A stretch of 64,000 nt of DNA. It comes from Streptomyces sp. PH10-H1 (GTDB lineage Bacteria > Actinomycetota > Actinomycetes > Streptomycetales > Streptomycetaceae). The stretch covers positions 44,272-108,271 of the forward strand of contig NZ_JASISZ010000015.1 of the NCBI RefSeq assembly GCF_030063355.1, written 5' to 3'. The position numbers and the translations under genes were made by a program. Each line of letters begins with the position of its first letter. Within the stretch, counting starts at the first letter, position 1. The notes beneath the pieces were generated by a model, which was not told the origin of the DNA, did not search any database, and saw nothing but the letters and a program-made list of their open reading frames with translations. Positions 32,721 to 40,464 of this stretch are shown here, one piece after another.

Positions 32721-33716
32721 GTGAGCAGTAGCGGCCTCATCTACGCAGTCATCGTCGGGGCCTGGGCTGCCTACTTGGTGCCGATGTGGCTCCGTAGGCA
32801 GGATGAGCTCAACGAAGCGCGTCCGACGGAACGCTTCAGCACCGCCATCCGGCTCCTGTCCGGACGGGCGGGGATGGAGCGCCGCGTCGCGAAAGCGCGC
32901 GATGAGACCGATCAGCCCGCCGACGCACCGGAATCCGCCGTCGACCTGGTGGACGTCCGGGGCCTCGCCGTGCCCGCGACCGAGATCAAGCCCGCGCCGC
33001 CGGCCGTTCCGCCGCAGCCGAAGGCGCACCGGTCCGCCCCGGTGCCCAACCCCCGGGCCAAGGTCCTCGCGCGCCGCCGCCGTACCACCACGCTCCTCTT
33101 CCTTGCCTTCACCGTCGGCGCGATCGTCGCCGCCGTGGGCGGCCTCGCCTTCCTGTGGGCGCCGGCCGCACCCGCCGCGCTGCTGACCCTCTACATCGGC
33201 CATCTGCGCGGCCAGGAGCGCCGCCGCTTCGAGGTCAAGATCGACCAGCGCCGGGCCGCCGACGCCGCCGTACGGCTGCGCGACCGGCCGCGCCCCCAGG
33301 CGGCCGACGAGCCGGCCCTCGCCGATGGGCCCGGGCCCGCCACCTCGCCGCGCACCGCCGACCGGCGGGCCCTCGTCGAGCAGACCGACCACGCGGAGTG
33401 GGTCGACCAGCAGCAGCGCGAACAGCACGCCGCGCCCGATGACGGCTGGGACCCCGTCCCCATGCCGCTTCCCACCTATGTCACCGCGCCCGTCGCGCCC
33501 CGCACCCCAGGCGGCATCGACTTCACCGCCCCCGGCACCTGGAGCTCCGCCCGCTCGGGCACCACCCCCGGCGCGACGCCCGCAGCGGCCCCCGAGCCCG
33601 AGCCCCAGCGCGAGCTCCCCCGCCCGACCTCCACCCGCCGCTCCCGCGATCGCTCCCGCACCCCCCTGTTCGACCAGTACGCGGACCCGGACCGCCCCCG
33701 CGCCGCCAACGAGTGA
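32721..33716 (+). CDS. glpR: Membrane protein GlpR, receptor of gephyrin-like Glp
   Basis: 331 residues. The N-terminal helix (SSGLIYAVIVGAWAAYLVPMW) is followed by RRQDELNEARPTERFSTAIRLL, the conserved segment of the family. A polar stretch follows, then two further helices (TTTLLFLAFTVGAIVAAVGGLAFLW and an adjacent one) and a long disordered C-terminus. Corynebacterial GlpR binds Glp and links it to the divisome and polar growth. In Streptomyces the role is unproven. GTG start, perhaps leaderless. Confidence 0.82.
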   Translation: MSSSGLIYAVIVGAWAAYLVPMWLRRQDELNEARPTERFSTAIRLLSGRAGMERRVAKARDETDQPADAPESAVDLVDVRGLAVPATEIKPAPPAVPPQPKAHRSAPVPNPRAKVLARRRRTTTLLFLAFTVGAIVAAVGGLAFLWAPAAPAALLTLYIGHLRGQERRRFEVKIDQRRAADAAVRLRDRPRPQAADEPALADGPGPATSPRTADRRALVEQTDHAEWVDQQQREQHAAPDDGWDPVPMPLPTYVTAPVAPRTPGGIDFTAPGTWSSARSGTTPGATPAAAPEPEPQRELPRPTSTRRSRDRSRTPLFDQYADPDRPRAANE

Positions 33717-33787
33717 CCACTGGGTGACCAGCGAGAATCTCGTTAACGAGCACCCCCGAGAGGGTGCTATCGTTTTCCTCGTTGCAA

Positions 33788-33861
33788 GGGCCTGTGGCGC
33801 AGTCTGGTAGCGCACCTCGTTCGCATCGAGGGGGTCTGGGGTTCAAATCCCCACAGGTCCA
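33788..33861 (+). tRNA. tRNA-Ala (anticodon CGC)
   Basis: 74 nt. The acceptor GGGCCTG pairs with CAGGTCC and contains the G3-U70 wobble, the alanine identity element. D-arm GCGCAGTCTGGTAGCGC, anticodon stem CCTCG/CGAGG with loop TTCGCAT (anticodon CGC), T-arm TGGGGTTCAAATCCCCA. The discriminator is A33861, followed by CC. Confidence 0.95.
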
Positions 33862-33885
33862 CCGCAGCGCCGCTCTTGAGCGGTT

Positions 33886-33927
33886 GACGAAGTCCCGTCC
33901 GATCTTTTGATCGGGCGGGACTTCGTC
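33886..33927 (+). terminator. Strong terminator after tRNA-Ala
   Basis: A 19-bp stem (33886-33904 with 33909-33927, arm GACGAAGTCCCG onward, one G-T wobble) with a TTTT loop. Confidence 0.85.
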
Positions 33928-33946
33928 GTTTCGGGGGTGTCGGGCA

Positions 33947-34099
33947 TCAGATACTCGGCGGGCTCGTCAGCGGTCGGTGGTGCTCGGATGTCCTGTGCCC
34001 GCGTAGGTGGCCCTTGGCCGAGGCCGCGTCGGCGAATCGGATTTCCCACTGGCCCTCCGGCGCCGGAGGTGCGGCCCGGTCGCCGCGACCCGCGATCAT
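33947..34099 (-). pseudogene. Truncated toxin remnant of a type II TA pair
   Basis: 50 codons beginning with an ATG that overlaps the antitoxin stop (ATGA). MIAGRGDRAAPPAP then GQWEIRFADAASAKG resembles the opening of RelE-type toxins found downstream of this kind of antitoxin. After about residue 30 the sequence becomes unrelated and stops, 16 nt before the tRNA-Ala terminator. A normal toxin would be about 110-120 residues, so it is probably inactive. Confidence 0.55.
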
Positions 34100-34575
34100 G
34101 CGACGCCCCTCGGATCTGGTGCCGGACCGTAGTCCGCGTCATGGTCCCTGCTGAGTGCGGCGAGCAGTTCCGGGTCGGAGTAGACCTCGGCGGTGTGCTC
34201 CCACGCGACGAGCATCTGGGCGACTGACGCGGTGTTGGCGATGGAGTCGGCGGCGCGCATGGTGTCGACCAGCTCCACGGCGAACGCATGCACATCCGGC
34301 TCGGGCAGGAATCGGACCCATGGAAACGCGTCCGGCAGTATGTCGAGGAGCAACTCCATGTTGCCGGGTTCGCGCTGTGCGAGCGCAGTGAGCATGCGCG
34401 TTGCGGCCGACACCACGGTCTGATCCTGCTCGGCCCGTGCCGCGGTGGTGAGGACGAGGTCCTCGCCGTCTCTGCGGTGCAGGAGCAATCGCGGCGACTT
34501 CTTGAGCCGGGCGAGCGTCTGCTTGTTCTTGTTCACCAGCTCGGAGAAGTTCACGGCGGCGTTCTCGGTGCTCAT
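34096..34575 (-). CDS. Phd/YefM-like antitoxin
   Basis: 159 residues. The N-terminus VNFSELVNKNKQTLARLKKS, with LLLHRRDGEDLVLTTAA, matches Phd/YefM-type DNA-binding antitoxins; the C-terminal half is an acidic helical domain. The first codons are preceded by two adjacent 11-bp palindromes, a typical autorepression site. Its toxin partner downstream is truncated, leaving an orphan. Confidence 0.7.
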   Translation of the reverse strand: MSTENAAVNFSELVNKNKQTLARLKKSPRLLLHRRDGEDLVLTTAARAEQDQTVVSAATRMLTALAQREPGNMELLLDILPDAFPWVRFLPEPDVHAFAVELVDTMRAADSIANTASVAQMLVAWEHTAEVYSDPELLAALSRDHDADYGPAPDPRGVA

Positions 34576-34576
34576 G

Positions 34577-34598
34577 ACTTTGAAAGTACTTCGAAAGT
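34577..34598. promoter_or_regulatory. Tandem palindromes before the antitoxin start
   Basis: ACTTTGAAAGT (34577-34587) is a perfect 5-1-5 palindrome. ACTTCGAAAGT (34588-34598) follows without a gap. They lie 1 nt upstream of the antitoxin ATG and are AT-rich in a GC-rich setting, as expected for TA autoregulation. Confidence 0.6.
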
Positions 34599-34690
34599 TA
34601 TGGGGCTGCCATCCCCCCGACGAGGGACTGCCTGCGCGTGGGACCTCACCGGCGCGCTGTGATGGACAGGGCGGCCTTGCGGCGGTCGCG

Positions 34691-35737
34691 TCAGCCGGAG
34701 TCGCGGGCGGCGACCATGACGCGGGTCAACTGGTGGGTCGCGGGGGCGGTTTCCGGCTCGCGGATGGCCCGGTCGACCAGGCCGACGATGCGGGCGACGG
34801 GGATGATGTCGAAGTGGACGCTGGTGAGGCGGGGACGCAGCAGCCGGGCCAGGAGGAGGTTGTCGGCGCCCACGACGGCGAGATCGCCGGGGATGGCGAG
34901 GCCGGCGTCCTGGAAGGCGCGCATCACGAGCATCGCGTACTCGTCGTTGTAGGCGAAGAGGGCGTCGAGGCCGAGCCGGGGCCAGCGGGCGGCGAGTTCG
35001 GCGGCGGATTCCTCGGTGCAGTCGAGGGGGAGGGGCTCGACGTGGGTGCCGGTCCCGGTGGCGGCGGCCTCGCGGATACCGGCGAGGCGGGGAACGCTGA
35101 AGAGATCGAGTCCTGATTCGGTCGGCATGATGACGCCGATCCGGCGGCGGCCGCGCTCCAGCAGGTGGGTGCCGGCGCGGGCGCCGATCATCCGCTGGTC
35201 CAGGAGGAGGGCGTGGGCGCCGGCGACCGGCTCCATGCCGAGGGTGAGGACGGCGCGGGTGCCGGAGCGCTTGAGCAGCTCGACGGCGGTCGGGGTGAGG
35301 CCGGTGCCGGGCAGGGCGAGGACGGCGGCCGGGCGCAGTTCCGCCCAGGCGCGGGCGGCCTGCTCCCCGGCGCCCGCGACGGGACCGTGCCAGACGCTGG
35401 TGTAGCCGAGGTGGTGCAGGGCGCCCTGCAGCTCCATCAGGAAGTCGGCGAAGAGCGGGCCGATGCGGGGGATGGGGCCGGTCGGGGTGGTGAGCAGTAC
35501 GAGGCCGGAGTGCCCGGCCCGCAGGGTGCGGGCGGCGGCGTGCGGGACGTAGCCGAGCTGTTCGGCGGCGGCGCGCACCCGGTCCTGGGTCCGCGTGCTG
35601 ACGCGGCCGGCGGCCTGGGCGTTCAGGACATACGAGACGGTGGCGCGGGACACACCGGCGAGGCGCGCGACATCGGTGCTGGTCGGCTGCGCCGGGGGGC
35701 TCGTGGGCTCGGTTGGCTGTGTCATTCCGATCGGCAT
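34691..35737 (-). CDS. LacI-family regulator
   Basis: 348 residues. Helix-turn-helix TSTDVARLAGVSRATVSYVLN (about 22-42) with the hinge helix (PHAAARTLRAG), then a periplasmic-binding-protein-like sensor domain to the end. The frame stays open to 35803, but a consensus-like promoter (TTGACA...TAGCAT, 35803-35776) sits in that part, so the start is ATG 35737 or 35725. It is divergent from a hydrolase across a strong palindrome. Effector unknown. Confidence 0.88.
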   Translation of the reverse strand: MPIGMTQPTEPTSPPAQPTSTDVARLAGVSRATVSYVLNAQAAGRVSTRTQDRVRAAAEQLGYVPHAAARTLRAGHSGLVLLTTPTGPIPRIGPLFADFLMELQGALHHLGYTSVWHGPVAGAGEQAARAWAELRPAAVLALPGTGLTPTAVELLKRSGTRAVLTLGMEPVAGAHALLLDQRMIGARAGTHLLERGRRRIGVIMPTESGLDLFSVPRLAGIREAAATGTGTHVEPLPLDCTEESAAELAARWPRLGLDALFAYNDEYAMLVMRAFQDAGLAIPGDLAVVGADNLLLARLLRPRLTSVHFDIIPVARIVGLVDRAIREPETAPATHQLTRVMVAARDSG

Positions 35738-35775
35738 CTTTTCAGAGATCGGGTCTGGCCGAGAGGGCGGGGTGG

Positions 35776-35816
35776 ATGCTAAGGATGTGATTACACGTGT
35801 CAACTGACAGGTGTAA
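35776..35816. promoter_or_regulatory. LacI promoter and operator between divergent genes
   Basis: Minus strand: TTGACA (35803-35798), 16-nt spacer, TAGCAT (35781-35776). Overlapping it, TTACACGTGTC (35791-35801), AACT, GACAGGTGTAA (35806-35816) forms an 11-4-11 inverted repeat with one mismatch. A repressor bound there would cover the -35 region of the LacI gene and the hydrolase promoter. Confidence 0.7.
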
Positions 35817-35840
35817 CGATATCCCCCAGGGGCTCGCCCA

Positions 35841-35870
35841 GAAGAAACCAGAAGAAACCAGAAGAAACCA
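35841..35870 (+). repeat. Three 10-bp A-rich repeats in the hydrolase leader
   Basis: GAAGAAACCA occurs three times in a row, immediately before the ribosome site AGGAAGG. The A-rich composition contrasts with the genome and would keep the leader unstructured. Confidence 0.9.
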
Positions 35871-35885
35871 GGAAGGCATCACCAC

Positions 35886-36581
35886 ATGCAGCTCAACACC
35901 CGCGAGTGGGGCACCGGCGACCGGACCGCGCTCCTGGTCCACGGCATCATGTCCGACCACCGCACCTGGCGCCGGGTCGGTCCCGCGCTCGCGGACAAGG
36001 GCTACCGGGTCATCGCCGTCGACCTGCGCGGTCACGGGGAGAGCCCCCGTGGCGAGTACAGCCCGGAGCTCTTCGCCGAGGACCTCGTCGATACGCTGCC
36101 GGACGGTGCGGAGCTGGCCATCGGGCATTCGCTGGGCGGGCTGGCCCTGTCGCTCGCCGTCGAGCGCCTCGCTCCCGGGCGGGCCGTCTACTCCGACCCG
36201 GCCTGGGCCTCGGCGGACCCGTCGCAGCGGGTCGACCCGGCGCTCTTCGTCCAGTTCGCGCAGGCCACGCGGGAGCAGATAACGGCCATGAATCCGCGCT
36301 GGGAAGCGGCGGACGTGGAGGTGGAGCTCGCCACGCTGGCGCTGTGGGACACCGGCACGGCCGCGTTCCTGGGCGGCGGTCCGCTGACCGGCTACCTGCC
36401 GGAGAAGCCCGCGGTTCCGTCGCTCGTGCAGCTCGCGGAGAACAGCTTCCTGATCGGCCCGGCCGACGCGGGCCTGCTCAGCGAGCGCGGCTTCGGCATC
36501 CGGACGGTGATGGGCGCGAGCCACACCATCCACCGCGACGACTTCGACGGATTCCTCCGTTCGCTGGACGGCTGGATCTGA
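35886..36581 (+). CDS. Alpha/beta hydrolase
   Basis: 231 residues. Nucleophile elbow GHSLGG (Ser about 80), oxyanion loop LVHGIMSDHRTW, catalytic His in GASHTIHRDDF (about 216), acid probably Asp in the AVYSDPAW region. Substrate unknown. ATG 35886 has AGGAAGG upstream. Divergent from the LacI gene and likely its target. Confidence 0.88.
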   Translation: MQLNTREWGTGDRTALLVHGIMSDHRTWRRVGPALADKGYRVIAVDLRGHGESPRGEYSPELFAEDLVDTLPDGAELAIGHSLGGLALSLAVERLAPGRAVYSDPAWASADPSQRVDPALFVQFAQATREQITAMNPRWEAADVEVELATLALWDTGTAAFLGGGPLTGYLPEKPAVPSLVQLAENSFLIGPADAGLLSERGFGIRTVMGASHTIHRDDFDGFLRSLDGWI

Positions 36582-36673
36582 GCGGCGGCCCGAGCAGCGG
36601 CCCGAGCAGCAATCCGGGCAGCGCGATCCGGGCAGGATCCTGCCGGCGCGGCAGCGTGACGCCCACGTGACGC

Positions 36674-36713
36674 ACACCACCTATCGAAACGGGTACGTTT
36701 CGATAGGTGGTGT
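36674..36713. promoter_or_regulatory. Perfect 18-4-18 inverted repeat before tetR
   Basis: Arms 36674-36691 and 36696-36713 are exact reverse complements, with core CTATCGAAACG and CGTTTCGATAG around GGTA. It may act both as the TetR operator and as a terminator for the hydrolase gene, which ends 93 nt upstream. Confidence 0.75.
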
Positions 36714-36736
36714 TCTACTCTCTAGGTGTCAGCTGT

Positions 36737-36751
36737 ACGAAACCGTTTCGT
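36737..36751. promoter_or_regulatory. Second TetR operator candidate
   Basis: ACGAAAC-C-GTTTCGT, a perfect 7-1-7 palindrome sharing CGAAAC/GTTTCG with the larger element, 19 nt before the tetR start. Confidence 0.65.
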
Positions 36752-36769
36752 TTGGATGGGAGGCCGAGG

Positions 36770-37366
36770 ATGTCGACCGATGCCCCGGCACGCCGCACAC
36801 GGCTCACCCCCGAACGCGAGCAGGAGCTCTACGCCGCCGTGGTCGAGCTGCTGCGGGAGGTGGGATACGAGGCGCTCACCATGGACGCGATCGCCCAGCG
36901 CACCCGCTCCAGCAAGGCGACGCTCTACCGGCAGTGGAAGGGCAAGCCCGAACTGGTGGCCACAGCGTTGCGGCACACCAAGCCGGTGCGGATCGAGGAC
37001 ATCGACACCGGATCGGTCCGGGGTGATCTGCGCGAACTGGTGCGGTGCCACGACGAAGCCGGCGACGCGAAACGGGACAACGAACTGATGCGGGCGCTCG
37101 GGCTGGCCGCGCACCAGAATCCGGACCTGTTCCAGGCGCTGCGGCAACTGCTCATCGAACCGGAAATGGCCGCCTTCGACGGCATGTTGCAACGTGCCGT
37201 GGAACGCGGTGAGTTGGCGGCTGACATCCCCGCGAGGGAATTCGTCCCGCACATGCTGATCGGCGCCGCGATGGGGCGGCCGCTGATCGAGGGAGCCGAA
37301 CCGGATCCCGAATTCGTCCTCCGTTATATCGACGCGGTGGTACTCCCCGCCCTGCGTCTGACCTGA
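36770..37366 (+). CDS. TetR-family regulator of the MMPL transporter
   Basis: 198 residues. Helix-turn-helix LTMDAIAQRTRSSKATLYRQWKGK (about 38-61), then a C-terminal domain of the AefR/TetR_C type. ATG 36770 has GAGG just upstream. Two palindromes lie in its leader and the MMPL gene follows 147 nt downstream on the same strand, so it probably controls both. Confidence 0.9.
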   Translation: MSTDAPARRTRLTPEREQELYAAVVELLREVGYEALTMDAIAQRTRSSKATLYRQWKGKPELVATALRHTKPVRIEDIDTGSVRGDLRELVRCHDEAGDAKRDNELMRALGLAAHQNPDLFQALRQLLIEPEMAAFDGMLQRAVERGELAADIPAREFVPHMLIGAAMGRPLIEGAEPDPEFVLRYIDAVVLPALRLT

Positions 37367-37513
37367 TCCGCCCGCCCTCCTGACCACACACGTGAACTAG
37401 GTCCCACTTCACCAAAACCCACCCGAACAAGGCCCCACCTGACACGCCGCTCTCGTCGTCGGGCCGGCACCGTACGCCCTCTTTCCCTCGACCTGACGGG
37501 AGCGCCGCGACTC

Positions 37514-39778
37514 GTGGCTACTTTCCTGTACAAACTCGGCCGGTTCGCCTTCAGGCGACGCCGGTATGTCGCCCTCGTATGGGTGGCACTTCTCGCACTC
37601 GCCGGAGTCGGCGCCGCCTCCGCGTCCACCTCAACCTCGAGCAGCTTCTCGATACCGGGCACGGAGGCGCAGAAGGCCTTCGACCTGATGGAGCAGCGCT
37701 TCCCGGACGCCAACGCCAACGGTGCCTCCGCGCGGGTGGTGTTCACGGCTCCCGGCGGGGCGAAGGTGGACGTCGGCGCGCAGAAAGCCGCCGCGCAGAA
37801 GGTCGTCGCCGAGCTGAAGACCGGCGCGCAGGTGAGTTCCGTCGCCGATCCGTTCGAGGCCAAGGCCGTCAGCAAGGACGGCAGCACCGCCTACGCGTCC
37901 GTGAAGTACAAGGTCACCTCCATGGAGTTGACCGACCCGGACCGTGCGGCACTCAAGGACGCCGCGCAGCACGGCCGTGACGCCGGGCTCACCGTCGAGA
38001 TCGGTGGTGACGCGCTGCAGGCCATGCCCACGACCGGGGCCACCGAGGTCATCGGTATCGGCATCTCCGCGGTCGTGCTGCTCGTCACCTTCGGGTCGCT
38101 GGTCGCGGCCGGGCTGCCGCTGCTGACCGCCCTCATCGGTGTGGGCATCGGCGTCTCGTCGATCACCGCGCTCGCGAACGTACTGGACCTGGGCAGCTCC
38201 ACGTCCACCCTCGCGATGATGATCGGTCTCGCGGTCGGCATCGACTACGCGCTCTTCATCGTCTCGCGCTTCCGGCATGAACTGACCGAGGGCCGAGAAC
38301 CGGAGGACGCGGCCGGACGGGCGGTGGGAACCGCCGGATCCGCGGTGGTCTTCGCGGGACTGACGGTGCTGATCGCGCTCGCCGGACTCGCCGTCGTCAA
38401 CATCCCGATGCTCACCAAGATGGGCCTCGCGGCGGCCGGTACGGTCGCCATCGCCGTCCTCATCGCGCTCACCCTGATCCCGGCGATGCTCGGCTTCGCC
38501 AAGTACCGGGCCTTCGGCCGCAAGACGCGCGGGGGTCTCAAGGGGGACGGGAGTGACGCGTCCGCCTCCTCCTCCTCCTCCACCTCCGCTGCCGCTGCCG
38601 CTGCCGCGAAGAAGCCCAACATGGGCACCCGCTGGGCCCGGTTCGTTCTGCGCCGCCCGATCTGGGTGCTCGTGGTGGGCGTGCTCGGCCTGGGCGCGAT
38701 CGCCATTCCGGCGGCCAGCCTGCAACTCGGCCTGCCCGACGACGGCTCGCAGCCGGTCAGCACCACCCAGCGCAAGGCGTACGACCTGCTGTCCAACGGC
38801 TTCGGCCCCGGCTTCAACGGCCCGCTGATGATCGCCGTGGACGCGGCGCACAGCGACGACCCGAAGGCGGCCCTCGACAAGATCTCCAAGACCATCACCG
38901 GTCTGGACGATGTCGAGAAGGTCACCGCGCCCGCGTTCAACAAGGCCGGCAACACCGCGATGCTGACGGTCGTCCCGAAGTCCAAGCCCAGCGGTATCGA
39001 GACCGAGAACCTCGTCCACTCGATCCGCGACAAGGCGGCCGGTCTGAAGTCCGACACGGGCGCCGTGACGCTGGTGACCGGCACGACGGCCATGAACATC
39101 GACGTGTCGCAGAAGCTGAACGACGCGCTGCTGCCGTATCTGGCGCTTGTCGTCGGCCTGGCGTTCCTGCTGCTGATGGTGGTCTTCCGCTCGGTGCTGG
39201 TACCGCTCAAGGCGGCTCTCGGCTTCCTGCTGTCGGTCGTCGCGGCACTCGGCGCGGTCGTCGCGGTCTTCCAGTGGGGCTGGTTCGCGAGCCTGATCGG
39301 TGTCGAACAGACCGGGCCGATCATGAGCATGATGCCGATCTTCATGATCGGTGTGGTGTTCGGTCTCGCGATGGACTACGAGGTCTTCCTCGTCACGCGG
39401 ATGCGTGAGGCGTATGTGCACGGCGAGCGGCCCGGCCAAGCGATCGTCACCGGCTTCACCCACGGAGCCCGGGTGGTCGCGGCCGCCGCCGTCATCATGA
39501 TCAGCGTCTTCGCCGGCTTCATCGGCTCGTCGGAGTCAATGATCAAGATGATGGGCTTCGGCCTAGCGATCGCTGTCGCCTTCGACGCGTTCGTGGTGCG
39601 CATGGCCGTCGTCCCGGCGGTCCTCGCGCTGCTCGGCAAGGCCGCCTGGTGGCTGCCGCGCTGGCTCGACAGGGCGCTGCCGAATGTCGACGTCGAAGGC
39701 GAACAGCTCCAGAAGAACCTGGCCGCGCAGGCCACGGATGCCGTGCCCGACCGGGCGCAGGAGCCGAGCCGCGTCTGA
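37514..39778 (+). CDS. MMPL-family RND transporter
   Basis: 754 residues, about 12 helices in two RND halves. FRRRRYVALVWVALLAL is TM1. TM4 carries GLAVGIDYALFIVSRFRHEL and TM10 the matching GLAMDYEVFLVTRMREAYVHG, both with the Asp-Tyr pair of the proton relay. A Ser/Ala run (ASASSSSSTSAAAAAAA, about 347-364) links the halves. MMPL proteins export lipids or drugs. GTG 37514 start. Confidence 0.92.
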   Translation: MATFLYKLGRFAFRRRRYVALVWVALLALAGVGAASASTSTSSSFSIPGTEAQKAFDLMEQRFPDANANGASARVVFTAPGGAKVDVGAQKAAAQKVVAELKTGAQVSSVADPFEAKAVSKDGSTAYASVKYKVTSMELTDPDRAALKDAAQHGRDAGLTVEIGGDALQAMPTTGATEVIGIGISAVVLLVTFGSLVAAGLPLLTALIGVGIGVSSITALANVLDLGSSTSTLAMMIGLAVGIDYALFIVSRFRHELTEGREPEDAAGRAVGTAGSAVVFAGLTVLIALAGLAVVNIPMLTKMGLAAAGTVAIAVLIALTLIPAMLGFAKYRAFGRKTRGGLKGDGSDASASSSSSTSAAAAAAAKKPNMGTRWARFVLRRPIWVLVVGVLGLGAIAIPAASLQLGLPDDGSQPVSTTQRKAYDLLSNGFGPGFNGPLMIAVDAAHSDDPKAALDKISKTITGLDDVEKVTAPAFNKAGNTAMLTVVPKSKPSGIETENLVHSIRDKAAGLKSDTGAVTLVTGTTAMNIDVSQKLNDALLPYLALVVGLAFLLLMVVFRSVLVPLKAALGFLLSVVAALGAVVAVFQWGWFASLIGVEQTGPIMSMMPIFMIGVVFGLAMDYEVFLVTRMREAYVHGERPGQAIVTGFTHGARVVAAAAVIMISVFAGFIGSSESMIKMMGFGLAIAVAFDAFVVRMAVVPAVLALLGKAAWWLPRWLDRALPNVDVEGEQLQKNLAAQATDAVPDRAQEPSRV

Positions 39779-39866
39779 CGCGGCACACCAGCTGGGGCCG
39801 CCGGTCGGCGGATTGACGACGGCCCCATGACGCGCCCTCCCCGTGGGGACGGGGGGACGGCGCGAA

Positions 39867-39903
39867 GGACAGGGCCCGGCGAACCATTCGCCGGGCCCTG
39901 TCC
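39867..39903. terminator. Bidirectional terminator after mmpL and ogt
   Basis: A 17-bp perfect stem (GGACAGGGCCCGGCGAA, 39867-39883, with 39887-39903) and a 3-nt loop between convergent genes. Confidence 0.8.
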
Positions 39904-39963
39904 CATGGGTGCTCAGCGCCTGTCGCCAACGCGCTTCGCGCCTGTCCGCTGGGCGCGTTCCGT

Positions 39964-40464
39964 TCAGAACAGCGCGGCGGGCTCGGCCGATCCCTGCTCG
40001 AAGGCGAGGAGGTAGCGCTTCCGGTCGAGGCCGCCGCCATAGCCGGTGAGCGAGCCGGTGGAGCCGACGACGCGGTGGCACGGGACGATGACGCCGATGG
40101 GGTTCTTGCCGTTGGCGAGGCCGACGGCGCGGGAGGCACCCGGGTTGCCGAGCAGGTCGGCGAGCCGGCCGTAGGAGCGGGTCTCGCCGTACGGGATGTC
40201 GCGCAGAGCGGACCAGACGCGCTGCTGGAACGGGGTGCCCAGCAGCGTCATCGGGAGCTCGAAATCGGTCAGTTCCCCGGCGAAATAGGCGGCGAGCTGT
40301 TCCTCGACGGCGCCGAAGGCGGAGTCGTCGCGGTCGCCGAACGTCTCCTCGGCGGGGCGGTGCCGCTGCTGCGTCATGTACAGGCCGCAGAGGGTCCCGT
40401 CGAGGGCGACGAGGGTCAGCGGGCCGCAGGGGGAATCGGTCACGGTGTGGGTACGGGTGGACAT
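39964..40464 (-). CDS. ogt: Methylated-DNA-protein-cysteine methyltransferase
   Basis: 166 residues. Suicide repair of O6-methylguanine: acceptor Cys in IGVIVPCHRVVGSTGSLTGYGGG (about 132). FQQRVWSALRDIPYGETRSYG is the DNA-binding helix-turn-helix. Its ATG overlaps the stop of the Ada-AlkA gene (TGATG), so the two repair genes are coupled. Confidence 0.94.
   Translation of the reverse strand: MSTRTHTVTDSPCGPLTLVALDGTLCGLYMTQQRHRPAEETFGDRDDSAFGAVEEQLAAYFAGELTDFELPMTLLGTPFQQRVWSALRDIPYGETRSYGRLADLLGNPGASRAVGLANGKNPIGVIVPCHRVVGSTGSLTGYGGGLDRKRYLLAFEQGSAEPAALF

Noticed and set aside
35738..35803. Longer start of the LacI regulator at 35803
   Set aside because: It would begin inside the TTGACA box and the palindrome, upstream of the likely transcript start.
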